Of a stretch of DNA of 64,000 nucleotides, positions 51,564 through 62,210 are shown in pieces. The DNA is from Limimaricola pyoseonensis. Lineage in GTDB: Bacteria; Pseudomonadota; Alphaproteobacteria; Rhodobacterales; Rhodobacteraceae. The notes under the pieces are model-generated. The model searched no databases. It saw only the letters and a list, made by a program, of their open reading frames with translations, and was not told where the DNA came from. Position 1 is the stretch's first letter, and each line of letters starts with the position of its first letter. The DNA lies in contig NZ_FNAT01000001.1 in assembly GCF_900102015.1 (NCBI RefSeq), positions 496,001 to 560,000 of the forward strand, written 5' to 3'. Both the position numbers and the translations under genes were made by a program.

Positions 51564-52790
51564 CTACGTTCCCGGCAATCCCATGTTCTTCACGGTCTCC
51601 GCGAGAACCCGGATCGCATCGTCCAGATCCTCGGCGCTGGCGTACTCGTCGGGCCGATGGCTGATGCCGCCCTCACACCTCACGAAGAGCATCCCGACCG
51701 GGCAGAGATCCGCCATCGCGGACGCGTCATGTGTCGCGCCCGAGGGCATGGCGAGCGCTGGCATGTCCATTGCGGCCATGGCGCGAGACAGCGCGTCCGT
51801 CACGACGGGGTCACAGGCGACTGCGGGTTGCTCGTAGGTCTTCTCGACCTGCACGGTCACCCCGGCCTGCGCGGCGATTTCCCGGGCCAGTTGCTCGGCG
51901 CGCGACTGGAAATCCAGCCGCATCTCGTCCGACGGCGCCCGAAGCTCCAAGGTCAGGCCGACCTCGGAGGGGATGGCGTTGACGACGCCGGGCCGTGCCT
52001 CGATCCGGCCGGCCGTGGCCCGGCAATCCTTGATCGCCGTCGCGGCGTCGGACACGGCCGCGACGAAGCGGGCGGCGGCGACCAGAGCGTCCCGTCGGCC
52101 CGCCATGGGAACCGTGCCGGCGTGACCCGTCTCGCCACTGAAGGTGACCGCGTAGCGGGAGATGCCGCAGATCGCGGTCACGACACCGAGTGACCGGCCC
52201 TCGGCTTCGAGCACGGGCCCCTGCTCGATATGGGCCTCCAGGTACCCGATCACCTCTTCGCCCTGGCGCGCAAGCGCAGGAATTCCGGCCGGATCCAGGC
52301 CGAACGCCTGCATCGCTTCACGCACATGCACCCCTTGCGCGTCCTGCATGTCCAGAACGGCCGGATCGAAGGTTCCGGCCAAGGCGCGCGGACCGATCAG
52401 GGCCGTCGGAAAGCGCACGCCTTCCTCGTCCGCGAAGGCCAGCACCTCGATCGCGAATGGCAGGCGGGCGCCTTCCTCGCGAAGGCGGCGGACGGCAAGG
52501 CAGGCCACGGCGATCCCCATGATCCCGTCGAAACGACCGCCCGAGCGGACGCTGTCCTGATGCGAGCCGAGCAGGAGCGCCGGCTTGCCGGCCATGGCGG
52601 GCGTTCGGCCGACAAGGGTCCCGGCCGCATCGAGGCTGACTTCCAGCCCGGCATCCTCCATCCAGGCCGATATGACATCGAGGGCCCGGCGATGTTCCGG
52701 GGTCCAGGGCAGTCGGGTGACCCCCGGCCCCGCTTCGGACATCTCGGCGATCTCCTGCAGCCTCGCCGCGGCCAACTCCCCGTATGTCAT
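51564..52790 (-). CDS. M20-family Zn hydrolase (N-carbamoyl-L-amino-acid / allantoate amidohydrolase type)
   Basis: 408 aa. Metal-site motifs are intact: LLGSHQDSVRSGGRFDGIMG (His, Asp), VLAFADEEGVRFP (Glu pair), LEAHIEQGPVLE (His) and the last GGISHRPDEY (His). GETGHAGTVPMAGRRDALVA is the dimerisation-lid block of this hydantoinase/carbamoylase subfamily. Likely hydrolyses an N-carbamoyl or ureido compound in the cytosol. The ATG at 52790 with GGGGAAG is used; a start upstream at 52811 would lie inside the palindromic operator. Divergent from the FadR-type regulator. Confidence 0.88.
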   Translation of the reverse strand: MTYGELAAARLQEIAEMSEAGPGVTRLPWTPEHRRALDVISAWMEDAGLEVSLDAAGTLVGRTPAMAGKPALLLGSHQDSVRSGGRFDGIMGIAVACLAVRRLREEGARLPFAIEVLAFADEEGVRFPTALIGPRALAGTFDPAVLDMQDAQGVHVREAMQAFGLDPAGIPALARQGEEVIGYLEAHIEQGPVLEAEGRSLGVVTAICGISRYAVTFSGETGHAGTVPMAGRRDALVAAARFVAAVSDAATAIKDCRATAGRIEARPGVVNAIPSEVGLTLELRAPSDEMRLDFQSRAEQLAREIAAQAGVTVQVEKTYEQPAVACDPVVTDALSRAMAAMDMPALAMPSGATHDASAMADLCPVGMLFVRCEGGISHRPDEYASAEDLDDAIRVLAETVKNMGLPGT

Positions 52791-52802
52791 GCTTCCCCTT
52801 GT

Positions 52803-52818
52803 ATTTATCATGATAAAT
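52803..52818. promoter_or_regulatory. 16-bp palindrome, probable operator of the FadR-type regulator
   Basis: ATTTATCATGATAAAT is a perfect palindrome in the short gap between the hydrolase and regulator genes. Near copies lie at 54345-54360 and 54373-54388 before the DUF1028 and ABC transporter genes. FadR-family proteins bind as dimers to such sites. Confidence 0.8.
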
Positions 52819-52858
52819 TTGCTTTATGGATGTCTTCGGAAGTCAAAAGAGTCGTGCG

Positions 52859-53626
52859 ATGGCGAGAGCGAGCGTCACCCCAGCCGAGAAGAGCCGCAGG
52901 CGCTCCCGCCCCATTCGCGTGGCCGAGGCCATCAAGGAATGGGTGGTCGAGCAGGGCCTGCAACCGGGCGACCGCCTGCCCGGCGAGACCGAGCTGATCG
53001 CGCGTTTCGGCATGGCCAAGGGCACGATCCGCGAAGCCATGCGGCTTCTGCAGGCGCAGGGCCTGGTGGAGACCAAGACCGGCCCCGGCGGCGGCAGCTT
53101 CGTCGGCGAGGTCTCGACCGAGCGCGCCCATGCCCTGCTCGCCAACTATTTCTACTTCCGCGACATCTCGATCGCCGACATCTACCAGCTTCGGGTCGCG
53201 CTCGAGCCGGAGGTCGCGGCCGCGCTGGCCGGGCGGCTGTCCGCCGATCATCTTTCGGAGCTGCGGGCCATCATCGACGGCTATGCCGAGCCCGCCAGCG
53301 ACCCCGAGGAGGAGCGCAGGCAGCACGTCGCATCCCTGCGGTTCCATGCCCGGCTCGCGAGCTTCGCCGACAACGCCCTGCTGGGCTTCATCATCGGTTT
53401 CATGTCGCAGATCCTTGCGGATCTCACCGTCTACAAGCAGCTCTACGCCGCGCCCAATGTCGAGCTCTGGCGGACGGGCCGGCAGCATCAGCTTGACCTG
53501 CTCGACGCGATGGAGCGGGGGGATGCCGAGGCGGCGCGCTTCATCATGCGCTCGCACATGGAAATGGCCTGGCGGATGATGGAGGACCAGCAGGCCGTCG
53601 TCATGAAGCGCTTCATGACCCACTGA
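52859..53626 (+). CDS. FadR-subfamily GntR transcriptional regulator
   Basis: 255 aa. The winged helix at 20-85 reads IRVAEAIKEWVVEQGLQPGD, then LPGETELIARFGMAKGTIRE and LLQAQGLVETKTGPGGGSFV. The C-terminal all-helical FCD domain contains LRVALEPEVAAALAGRLSAD, FHARLASFADNALLGFII and the metal-ligand-like HMEMAWRMM region. ATG 52859 is chosen over 52826 (11 residues longer) because the latter is only 8 bp from the palindrome and has no ribosome site. Likely controls the hydrolase, the DUF1028 gene and the ABC operon, with a pathway ligand as inducer. Confidence 0.88.
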   Translation: MARASVTPAEKSRRRSRPIRVAEAIKEWVVEQGLQPGDRLPGETELIARFGMAKGTIREAMRLLQAQGLVETKTGPGGGSFVGEVSTERAHALLANYFYFRDISIADIYQLRVALEPEVAAALAGRLSADHLSELRAIIDGYAEPASDPEEERRQHVASLRFHARLASFADNALLGFIIGFMSQILADLTVYKQLYAAPNVELWRTGRQHQLDLLDAMERGDAEAARFIMRSHMEMAWRMMEDQQAVVMKRFMTH

Positions 53627-54316
53627 TCAGCCGGCCGGGGTCACGGTTTCGCCATAGGGTTCGGCGCGCTCTGGCTCGTCCAGCGTCGGCACGAGGCGGG
53701 CCCATTCGCCGTAGGCGCCGCTGGTGGCCCGGCGATGCAGCTCCGCGAGGTCCCGCAGCGGCGTCTCGGAATGGTCGATACGCAGGCTGAGCGGTGCGGC
53801 GCTGCGCGACACGACGAGCAGCGCGGCCGACAGAAGCCCCCTGCTGTCACCCCCGGCCGCGGCGGCGGCCTCGAGCGCCGCGATGAGCCGCTCTGCCATG
53901 GTGCCACGCCCCTCGCGGTAGCCGTCCAGGCAGGCCTCGAGCACGTCGTCGCCGGACAGCAGGTTGCCGGTCACGACGACCGATGCCGCCTGCCGCGCCC
54001 CCGCCGCCGGAATGCTCGAAGCCCCGGTGAAATGCCCTGTGCCCCCCTTCGGATCGAGGGCCGCCAGCTGGCGGTGCGCGCGTCCCGCATCGGCATCGAC
54101 GACCTCGGACACCGCCTCGGCGGCCGACAGGCCTGCCCGCATGCGATCAAGCACCCGGGCGCCCCAAAGCGTGCTCGGCAAGGAGCCCTGCGAGGCCGAG
54201 AGCCCCGATTCGGCATCCCCGCGCAGCACCCACCCCCCGACACAGAGGCTGCCCGTGGTGGCGGCGCCGCCATAAGTGCCTGTTTCCGCGTCATATGCGA
54301 GGATCGAAATCGTCAT
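53627..54316 (-). CDS. DUF1028 family protein
   Basis: 229 aa. The N-terminus TISILAYDAETGTYGGAATT, then GSLCVGGWVLRGDAESGLSA and SQGSLPSTLWGARVLDRM, are the DUF1028 blocks (Ntn-hydrolase-like fold); GHFTGASSIPAAGARQAASV and VTGNLLSGDDVLEA follow. Members are often encoded with peptidase or amino-acid catabolism genes and are suspected hydrolases. It converges with the regulator (adjacent stops) and starts beside the operator pair shared with the ABC operon. Confidence 0.88.
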   Translation of the reverse strand: MTISILAYDAETGTYGGAATTGSLCVGGWVLRGDAESGLSASQGSLPSTLWGARVLDRMRAGLSAAEAVSEVVDADAGRAHRQLAALDPKGGTGHFTGASSIPAAGARQAASVVVTGNLLSGDDVLEACLDGYREGRGTMAERLIAALEAAAAAGGDSRGLLSAALLVVSRSAAPLSLRIDHSETPLRDLAELHRRATSGAYGEWARLVPTLDEPERAEPYGETVTPAG

Positions 54317-54344
54317 CCCGTCATCTCCGTGCCAGCACGCTTGA

Positions 54345-54388
54345 ATTTATAATGAAAATTTGCCCTGATGCAATTTATCATGAAAAAT
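54345..54388. promoter_or_regulatory. Two operator-like palindromes between DUF1028 and the ABC operon
   Basis: 54373-54388 reads ATTTATCATGAAAAAT, one mismatch from the perfect site at 52803. 54345-54360 reads ATTTATAATGAAAATT, three mismatches. They lie 28 bp apart centre to centre in the 101-bp divergent promoter region. Confidence 0.7.
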
Positions 54389-54417
54389 AAGATCGCACCG
54401 AACAGGAGAGGTAACCC

Positions 54418-55989
54418 ATGTCGATTGGACAACTGACCCGCCGAAGCCTGCTTGCTGCCGGCACCGCCCTCACCATGGCCCTGGGTGCCCCGGCCCTCGC
54501 CCAGACCCCGCCGGGCGTCCTCGTCGTCGGCCAGATCGCGGAGCCCAAGGCCCTCGACCCGGCGGCCGTGACGGCGGTGAACGACTTCCGCATCCTGATG
54601 AACGTCTATGACGGGCTGGTGCGCTACAAGGACGGCACGCTGGAGGTCGAGCCGGCGCTGGCGACCGGTTGGGAGATCTCGGAGGACGGCACCGAATACA
54701 CCTTCACCCTGCGCGAGGGCGTCACGTTTCATGACGGCAGCCCGTTCGACGCCGAGGCGGTGAAGTTCAACTTCGACCGGATGCTCGACGAGAACCATCC
54801 CTTCTACGACACCGGCCCCTTCCCGCTTTCCTTCTTCTTCTCCGCGATCGAGGAGGTCGAGGTCGTCGACCCCATGACCGTGAAGTTCGTGCTGAACGAG
54901 CCCTACGCGCCGTTCCTGTCGAACCTCGCCTACCCGACCGGGCTGATCGTATCGCCCGCCGCGGTCGAGCAGCACGGCGCGGAATTCGGGCGCAACCCCT
55001 CGGGCACGGGCCCCTTCAGTTTCGCGGAATGGCGGCCCAACGAAGCGGTCGTCGTCGAGGCCAACCCCGACTACTGGGATGGCGCGCCGCAGCTCGAGGC
55101 GGTCGTGTTCCGGCCCATCACCGACGCGAGCACCCGCACGGCGGAGATGCTGGCCGGCGGCATCGACCTGATGGTCGAAGTGCCGCCCGTGGCGCTGTCG
55201 CAGTTCGAAGGCGAAAGCTACCAGCTGCACGAGCAGGCCGGCCCGCATCTGTGGTTCCTGATCCTCAACGCCAAGGAAGGCCCCTTCGCCGACAAGCTGG
55301 TGCGCCAGGCGGCGAACTACGCGATCGACAAGGAGGCGATCGTGAACGAGGTGCTCGAGGGCACCGCCGAAGTCGCCGCCGGCCCGACCCCGCCCGCCTT
55401 CGCCTGGGCCTACAACGAGGCTCTCGAACCCTACCCCTACGATCCGGAGAAGGCGCGCGAGCTGATCGCCGAGGCCGGCGCCGAAGGCGCCGAGCTGACC
55501 TTCTACGTGACCGAGGGCGGCTCGGGCATGCTCGATCCGGTGGCGATGGGCACAGCGATCCAGGCCGACCTCGAGGCGGTGGGCTTCGACGTGACGATCG
55601 AGACCTACGAATGGAACACCTTCCTGGGCGAGGTGAACCCGGGCCTCGAGGGCAAGGCCGACATGGCCGAGATGGCCTGGATGACGAACGACCCCGACAC
55701 CCTGCCCTTCCTCGCGCTGCGCAGCGAGGCCTTTCCCGATCAGGGCGGCTTCAACTCGGGCTACTACTCGAACCCGGAGGTCGACGCGCTTCTCGAACAG
55801 GCCCGCCGCGCCACCGACCAGGACGAGCGCGCGCGCCTCTACCAGGAAATGCAGGAGATCGTGCACGAGGACGCGCCCTGGGTCTTCGTCGCCAATTGGA
55901 AGCAGAACGCGGTGACCAACGACCGGGTCGAGAATTTCGACCTCCAGCCCTCGTTCTTCCTGCTGCTCGACGACGTCGCCAAGAACTGA
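54418..55989 (+). CDS. ABC transporter substrate-binding protein, family 5
   Basis: 523-aa periplasmic binding protein. The N-terminus has a Tat-like twin-arginine leader (QLTRRSLLAAGTALTMALGA then PALAQ). The mature protein shows the SBP_bac_5 blocks AEPKALDPAAVTAVNDFRIL, NVYDGLVRYKDGTLEVEPAL and TFTLREGVTFHDGSPFDAEA. GGAGAGG precedes the ATG. It is the first gene of a four-gene operon under the palindromic operators and linked to the carbamoylase-type hydrolase, suggesting import of a peptide-like or ureido compound; the ligand is unknown. Confidence 0.93.
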   Translation: MSIGQLTRRSLLAAGTALTMALGAPALAQTPPGVLVVGQIAEPKALDPAAVTAVNDFRILMNVYDGLVRYKDGTLEVEPALATGWEISEDGTEYTFTLREGVTFHDGSPFDAEAVKFNFDRMLDENHPFYDTGPFPLSFFFSAIEEVEVVDPMTVKFVLNEPYAPFLSNLAYPTGLIVSPAAVEQHGAEFGRNPSGTGPFSFAEWRPNEAVVVEANPDYWDGAPQLEAVVFRPITDASTRTAEMLAGGIDLMVEVPPVALSQFEGESYQLHEQAGPHLWFLILNAKEGPFADKLVRQAANYAIDKEAIVNEVLEGTAEVAAGPTPPAFAWAYNEALEPYPYDPEKARELIAEAGAEGAELTFYVTEGGSGMLDPVAMGTAIQADLEAVGFDVTIETYEWNTFLGEVNPGLEGKADMAEMAWMTNDPDTLPFLALRSEAFPDQGGFNSGYYSNPEVDALLEQARRATDQDERARLYQEMQEIVHEDAPWVFVANWKQNAVTNDRVENFDLQPSFFLLLDDVAKN

Positions 55990-56043
55990 TCACGCGCGGG
56001 GGCCGCGCCCCGGCCCCCGCTCCCTATACGGGAGACACCGCGC

Positions 56044-56987
<944 letters not shown>

Positions 56988-56991
<4 letters not shown>

Positions 56992-58874
56992 CCGCCTCGC
57001 TGATGCTTTTCTCGCGCAACCGGCTGGCGCTGGCGGGCGGCGTCGTGCTGGCCTTCGTCCTGCTGCTCGCGCTGGCCGTGCCGCTTATGCCGCTGGCCGA
57101 CCCGGACGTGACCAACACCGCGAACCGGTTCCGCCCGCCATTGTCGGAAGGCGCCCTGCTCGGCACCGATCATCTGGGCCGCGACCTGCTGTCCCGCCTG
57201 CTCTGGGGCACGCGCCTGTCGCTGGCCGTGGGATTCGCCGCGGCGGCCATCGCCGCGACCATCGGCGCTGCGATCGGCGTCATCGCCGGCTTCTACGGCG
57301 GGCGGCTCGACAACGTCATCATGCGCGGCGTCGACATGCTGATGGCCTTTCCCTACATCCTGCTGGCGCTGGCCATCGTGGCGGCGCTCGGGCCCGGCCT
57401 CCTGAACGCGCTGATCGCCGTCGCGGCCGTCAACGTGCCGTTCTTCGCCCGCAACATCCGCGGCATCACCGTCGGGCTCGCGCACAAGGAGTTCGTCGAC
57501 GCCGCCCGCCTCTCCGGCCTGTCGCGCCCGCAGATCATCCTCACCGAGATCCTGCCGAACGTGCTGCCGGTCATCGTCATCGCGATGTCGACCACGATCG
57601 GCTGGATGATCCTCGAGACGGCGGGCCTGTCGTTCCTGGGGCTGGGCAGCCAGCCGCCGCAGGCGGATCTCGGCTCGATGCTGGGAGAGGCGCGCGCCGC
57701 GCTCATCAGCCACCCGCACACCTCGGTGGTGCCGGGCGTCATGATCCTGATCATCGTGATGTCGATCAACCTGCTGGGCGACGGCATCCGCGATGCGCTC
57801 GATCCTCGGCTCAAGTCCGGCGCGCTGTCGCGGCCGATGGCCGCGACCCGGGTGCGCCGCCGGACCCACGCCCCGGAACCGGGCCTCGAGGGCATCCTCG
57901 CGCTCGAAGGGCTCGAGACGGAGTTCCATGTCGGACCGCGGAAGCTGCGCGCCGTGGGCGGGGTGAGCCTCGCGGTCAGGCCGGGCGAATGTCTCGGCAT
58001 CATCGGCGAGAGCGGCTCCGGCAAGTCGGTCACCGCCCTGTCGGTCACCGGGCTCGTGGCGTCGCCGCCCGGCGTCATCACCGGCGGCGCGGTACGCTAC
58101 CGCGGCGACGACCTCATCGGGGCGCCCTATGAGCGCCTGCGCGCCGTGCGCGGCCGCGAGATCGCCTATATCTTCCAGGACCCGCTCTCGACGCTGCACC
58201 CGCTCTACCGGGTCGGCGACCAGCTGGTCGAGGCGATCCGGGCGCACCAGAAGATCGGGGCCGACGCGGCGCGCGGCAAGGCGGTCGAGCTTCTGCGCGA
58301 CGTCCGGATCCCCAACCCCGAGCGCCGGATCTCGGACTACCCGCACGAGATGTCGGGCGGGATGCGCCAGCGCGTCGGGATCGCCATGGCGCTGGCCAAC
58401 GACCCGGAGGTGATCATCGCCGACGAGCCGACCACCGCGCTCGACGTCACCGTGCAGGCGCAGATCCTGTCGCTGCTCGACGACCTCCGCCGCTCCCGCG
58501 ATCTCGCCATCATCTTCATCACCCATGACTTCGGGGTCGTGGCGCAGCTCTGCGACCGGGTGGCGGTGATGTATGCCGGCAAGGTGGTCGAGGAGGGTCC
58601 GACCAAGGCGGTTCTCGCCGCGCCGCGCCATCCCTACACCGCCCGGCTCATCGCCTGCGTGCCCGAGCTGGGCGGCGGACGCCGCAGGCTCGAGGCGATC
58701 CCGGGCCTGCCGCCCGCCGTCGACCGGCTGCCTGAGGGTTGTGCCTTCGCGGAGCGGTGCAACAAGGCGCGCGGCGTGTGTCGCGAGGGGCATATCCCGC
58801 TCGCCCAGGAGGGCGACCGGGCCGTGCGCTGCCTCTTTCCGGAAGAAAGCCCTGCCAGGGAGGCTGCCGAATGA
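56988..58874 (+). CDS. Fused ABC permease (DppC type) and ATPase (DppD type)
   Basis: 628 aa. Residues 1-290 are a complete DppC-type permease ([23 protein letters not shown] loop [20 protein letters not shown], ending [13 protein letters not shown]). After a linker of about 20 residues ([20 protein letters not shown]) a full DppD-type ATPase follows: Walker [11 protein letters not shown], signature [14 protein letters not shown], Walker [14 protein letters not shown], and the C-terminal oligopeptide-ABC Cys-rich motif [14 protein letters not shown]. No stop or frameshift is seen at the junction. Such fusions exist but are uncommon. It ends overlapping the last ATPase gene. Confidence 0.93.
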
Positions 58875-59836
58875 CCAAGGCCCTGCGACTGGACAACCTC
58901 TCCAAGACCTTTCCCCTGCGCGGCGGGCTGTTCGGAGGTCCGCGCGCCGGCGTGCGCGCGGTGCAGCCGATCTCGCTCAGCGTGGAGCAGGGCGAGACGC
59001 TCGGCATCGTGGGGGAGTCGGGCTGCGGCAAGACCACGCTGGCGCGGATGCTCGTCGGCCTCGTCGCGCCGAGCACCGGCACGATCGAGATCGAGGGAGC
59101 CGCCCTCGACACCGCGGATCCGGCCGATTTCGGCCGGCGCATCCAGTATGTCTTCCAGGACCCGATCTCCTCGCTCAACCCCCGCAAGACGATCCGGCAG
59201 ATCCTGGAGCTTCCGCTCAGGAAGCTGCACGGCATGGACAAGGCCGCCCGCGCGCAGCGCATCGCCGAGATATTCGACGACGTGAACCTGCGGCCCGAAT
59301 TCCTCGATCGCTACCCGCACGAGTTCTCGGGCGGCCAGGCGCAGCGGATCGGCATCGCCCGGGCGCTGGCGGCGGATGCGCGCATCCTGATCCTCGACGA
59401 GCCGGTCTCGGCGCTCGACGTCAGCGTGCAGGCGCAGGTGCTGAACCTGCTCGCCGATCTGCGCAAACGCCTCGGGCTGACCTATCTCTTCATCAGCCAC
59501 GACCTCGCGGTGGTCGAGGCGGTCTCGGACCGGGTGGCCGTGCTCTATTTCGGCGCCCTAATCGAGATCGGACCGGCCGAGCGGGTCTTCCGGGCGCCGC
59601 AGCACCCCTACACCAAGCTTCTGGCCGACAGCGCACCCGTCGTGGGACGCGCGCTCGAAGCGCCGGAGGCCCGAGGGAGCGAACTGCCCGACCCCCTCGA
59701 TCCGCCCCAGGGATGCGCCTTCGCGGCCCGCTGCCCGCGTGCGACGGAGAAGTGCCGCAGGGCTCCGCCCCCTCTCGAAGCCGCGCCGGGCGGAGGCGCC
59801 GTCGCCTGCTATCACCCGATCCGAGACACGGCGTAG
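58871..59836 (+). CDS. Peptide-type ABC transporter ATP-binding protein, DppF family
   Basis: 321 aa. Walker A GESGCGKTTLARM, signature FSGGQAQRIGIARALA, Walker B ILILDEPVSALDVSVQ, switch His in FISHDLAVVEA and the C-terminal Cys motif CAFAARCPRATEKC. The ATG overlaps the TGA of the fused permease/ATPase gene. Completes the transporter with the second nucleotide-binding domain. Confidence 0.94.
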   Translation: MTKALRLDNLSKTFPLRGGLFGGPRAGVRAVQPISLSVEQGETLGIVGESGCGKTTLARMLVGLVAPSTGTIEIEGAALDTADPADFGRRIQYVFQDPISSLNPRKTIRQILELPLRKLHGMDKAARAQRIAEIFDDVNLRPEFLDRYPHEFSGGQAQRIGIARALAADARILILDEPVSALDVSVQAQVLNLLADLRKRLGLTYLFISHDLAVVEAVSDRVAVLYFGALIEIGPAERVFRAPQHPYTKLLADSAPVVGRALEAPEARGSELPDPLDPPQGCAFAARCPRATEKCRRAPPPLEAAPGGGAVACYHPIRDTA

Positions 59837-59979
59837 CGCTCACTCTCTCTCGGACCTCGAACATTGCGCCCCGGCCGAACCCGGCCCATGTCGCGGACCG
59901 GCGCGCATGGTCGAGGCCATTCGCGCCGCGAACCCTCACGGTTTTTCCCACCTCGCTTCAGCGAAGGCAGGCGGCCAAG

Positions 59980-61038
<1,059 letters not shown>

Positions 61039-61039
61039 G

Positions 61040-62143
61040 TCAGTGGGCCTCGTTGTCGGGTCGGGACGCTGTCGGGCCGGTGAGCGCGCGGATCGTGGCG
61101 ATCTCATCCGGGTCGTAGGGTCGGCCGTCCTCGTGCAGCAGGTCGTGGAACCAGATGCCGGTGTCGGCCTGCCCGCCATGCTGACGGACGAGCGCTTCGG
61201 GCCATGGCAGATGCGTCTGGGTGCGGCCCTTCACGAAGCCCCACTGGAAGCACCCGACGCCGCGATCCCGGTAGAGCGCGAGCTGATCGGAGATGCGGCT
61301 GTCGACGGCGCGGGCCATCCATTCGGTGCAGAGCATCGGCCGGTCGTGGCGCGCCAGATGGTCGATGAAGCCCGCCACCTGCGCGGCATCCGAATAGGCA
61401 TGGAAGGTGACGATGTCCGACAATTCCAGCGCGCGGCGGTCGATCTCGGTCCGGTAAGGCAGGTCGCCGCTGCCGGGCGCGGGCGTCGCCCAGGCCCCGA
61501 CGGTGAGCGGCGCCTTCGGCCGCTCGTCGCGGGCCCATGCGAAGGCGGCTTCCATCAGCGCGAGGCTATGCGGCGTGAGGCCGGCGTCGTATTGCGAGAA
61601 GCCGCCCGGCTCGAAGATCATCCGGTTTCCGGGCTCGTTGTAGAGATCCCAGAACAGCACCCGGTCGTCGTCGCGAAAGCACGACACGATGTCCCGCAGA
61701 TAGGCCTCGAGCGCCGGCCAGCTGCCGCGATCCATCACCGCGGCCCGGCCCGGGCTGGCGACGGCGCGGTTGTTGTGGACGCCGGGCAGCGGATCGGGCT
61801 GCGGCCCGTAGACCGGCTCGGCCCCGCCGAAGCCGCAATCGTCGAACAGGCAGGGCACGGTCAGGATGCCCTGCCCCGCGGCCTCCGCCATCAGCCAGTC
61901 GAGCCGATCGACCAGCCCGTCCCGGTCCTGTTCCCAGACCAGCGAATGCAGGTTGACGCGGATCGCGTTGAACCCGATCCCGGCCGCCCAGCCCAGCTCG
62001 CGCGAGATGGTCGCCCGGTCGAAACTCTCGGCCTGCCACATCTCGAGGAAGTTCACCGCCGAGGACGGCAGGAAGTTGAAGCCGCAGATCCAGGGCTTGT
62101 CCGCCCACCAGGCGCGCGCGTCTTCAGGGGTCCATCGGGCCAT
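61040..62143 (-). CDS. Glycoside hydrolase, GH5-like
   Basis: 367-aa TIM-barrel glycosidase. The acid/base Glu sits in VLFWDLYNEPGNRM and the nucleophile Glu in RPMLCTEWMARAVDS at strands 4 and 7. WICGFNFLPSSAVNFLEMWQ and FNAIRVNLHSLVWEQDRDGL are typical N-terminal strands of this clan A group. No signal peptide, so it acts in the cytosol, presumably on the oligosaccharide imported by the surrounding ABC transporter. The ATG at 62143 gives the barrel start. Confidence 0.85.
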   Translation of the reverse strand: MARWTPEDARAWWADKPWICGFNFLPSSAVNFLEMWQAESFDRATISRELGWAAGIGFNAIRVNLHSLVWEQDRDGLVDRLDWLMAEAAGQGILTVPCLFDDCGFGGAEPVYGPQPDPLPGVHNNRAVASPGRAAVMDRGSWPALEAYLRDIVSCFRDDDRVLFWDLYNEPGNRMIFEPGGFSQYDAGLTPHSLALMEAAFAWARDERPKAPLTVGAWATPAPGSGDLPYRTEIDRRALELSDIVTFHAYSDAAQVAGFIDHLARHDRPMLCTEWMARAVDSRISDQLALYRDRGVGCFQWGFVKGRTQTHLPWPEALVRQHGGQADTGIWFHDLLHEDGRPYDPDEIATIRALTGPTASRPDNEAH

Positions 62144-62210
62144 GGCTCTCGTTCTCCGGTCTTCGGGGAGGAGCCGTCCCGCCGCGCGCGGCGGGGGACG
62201 GCGGGACAGG

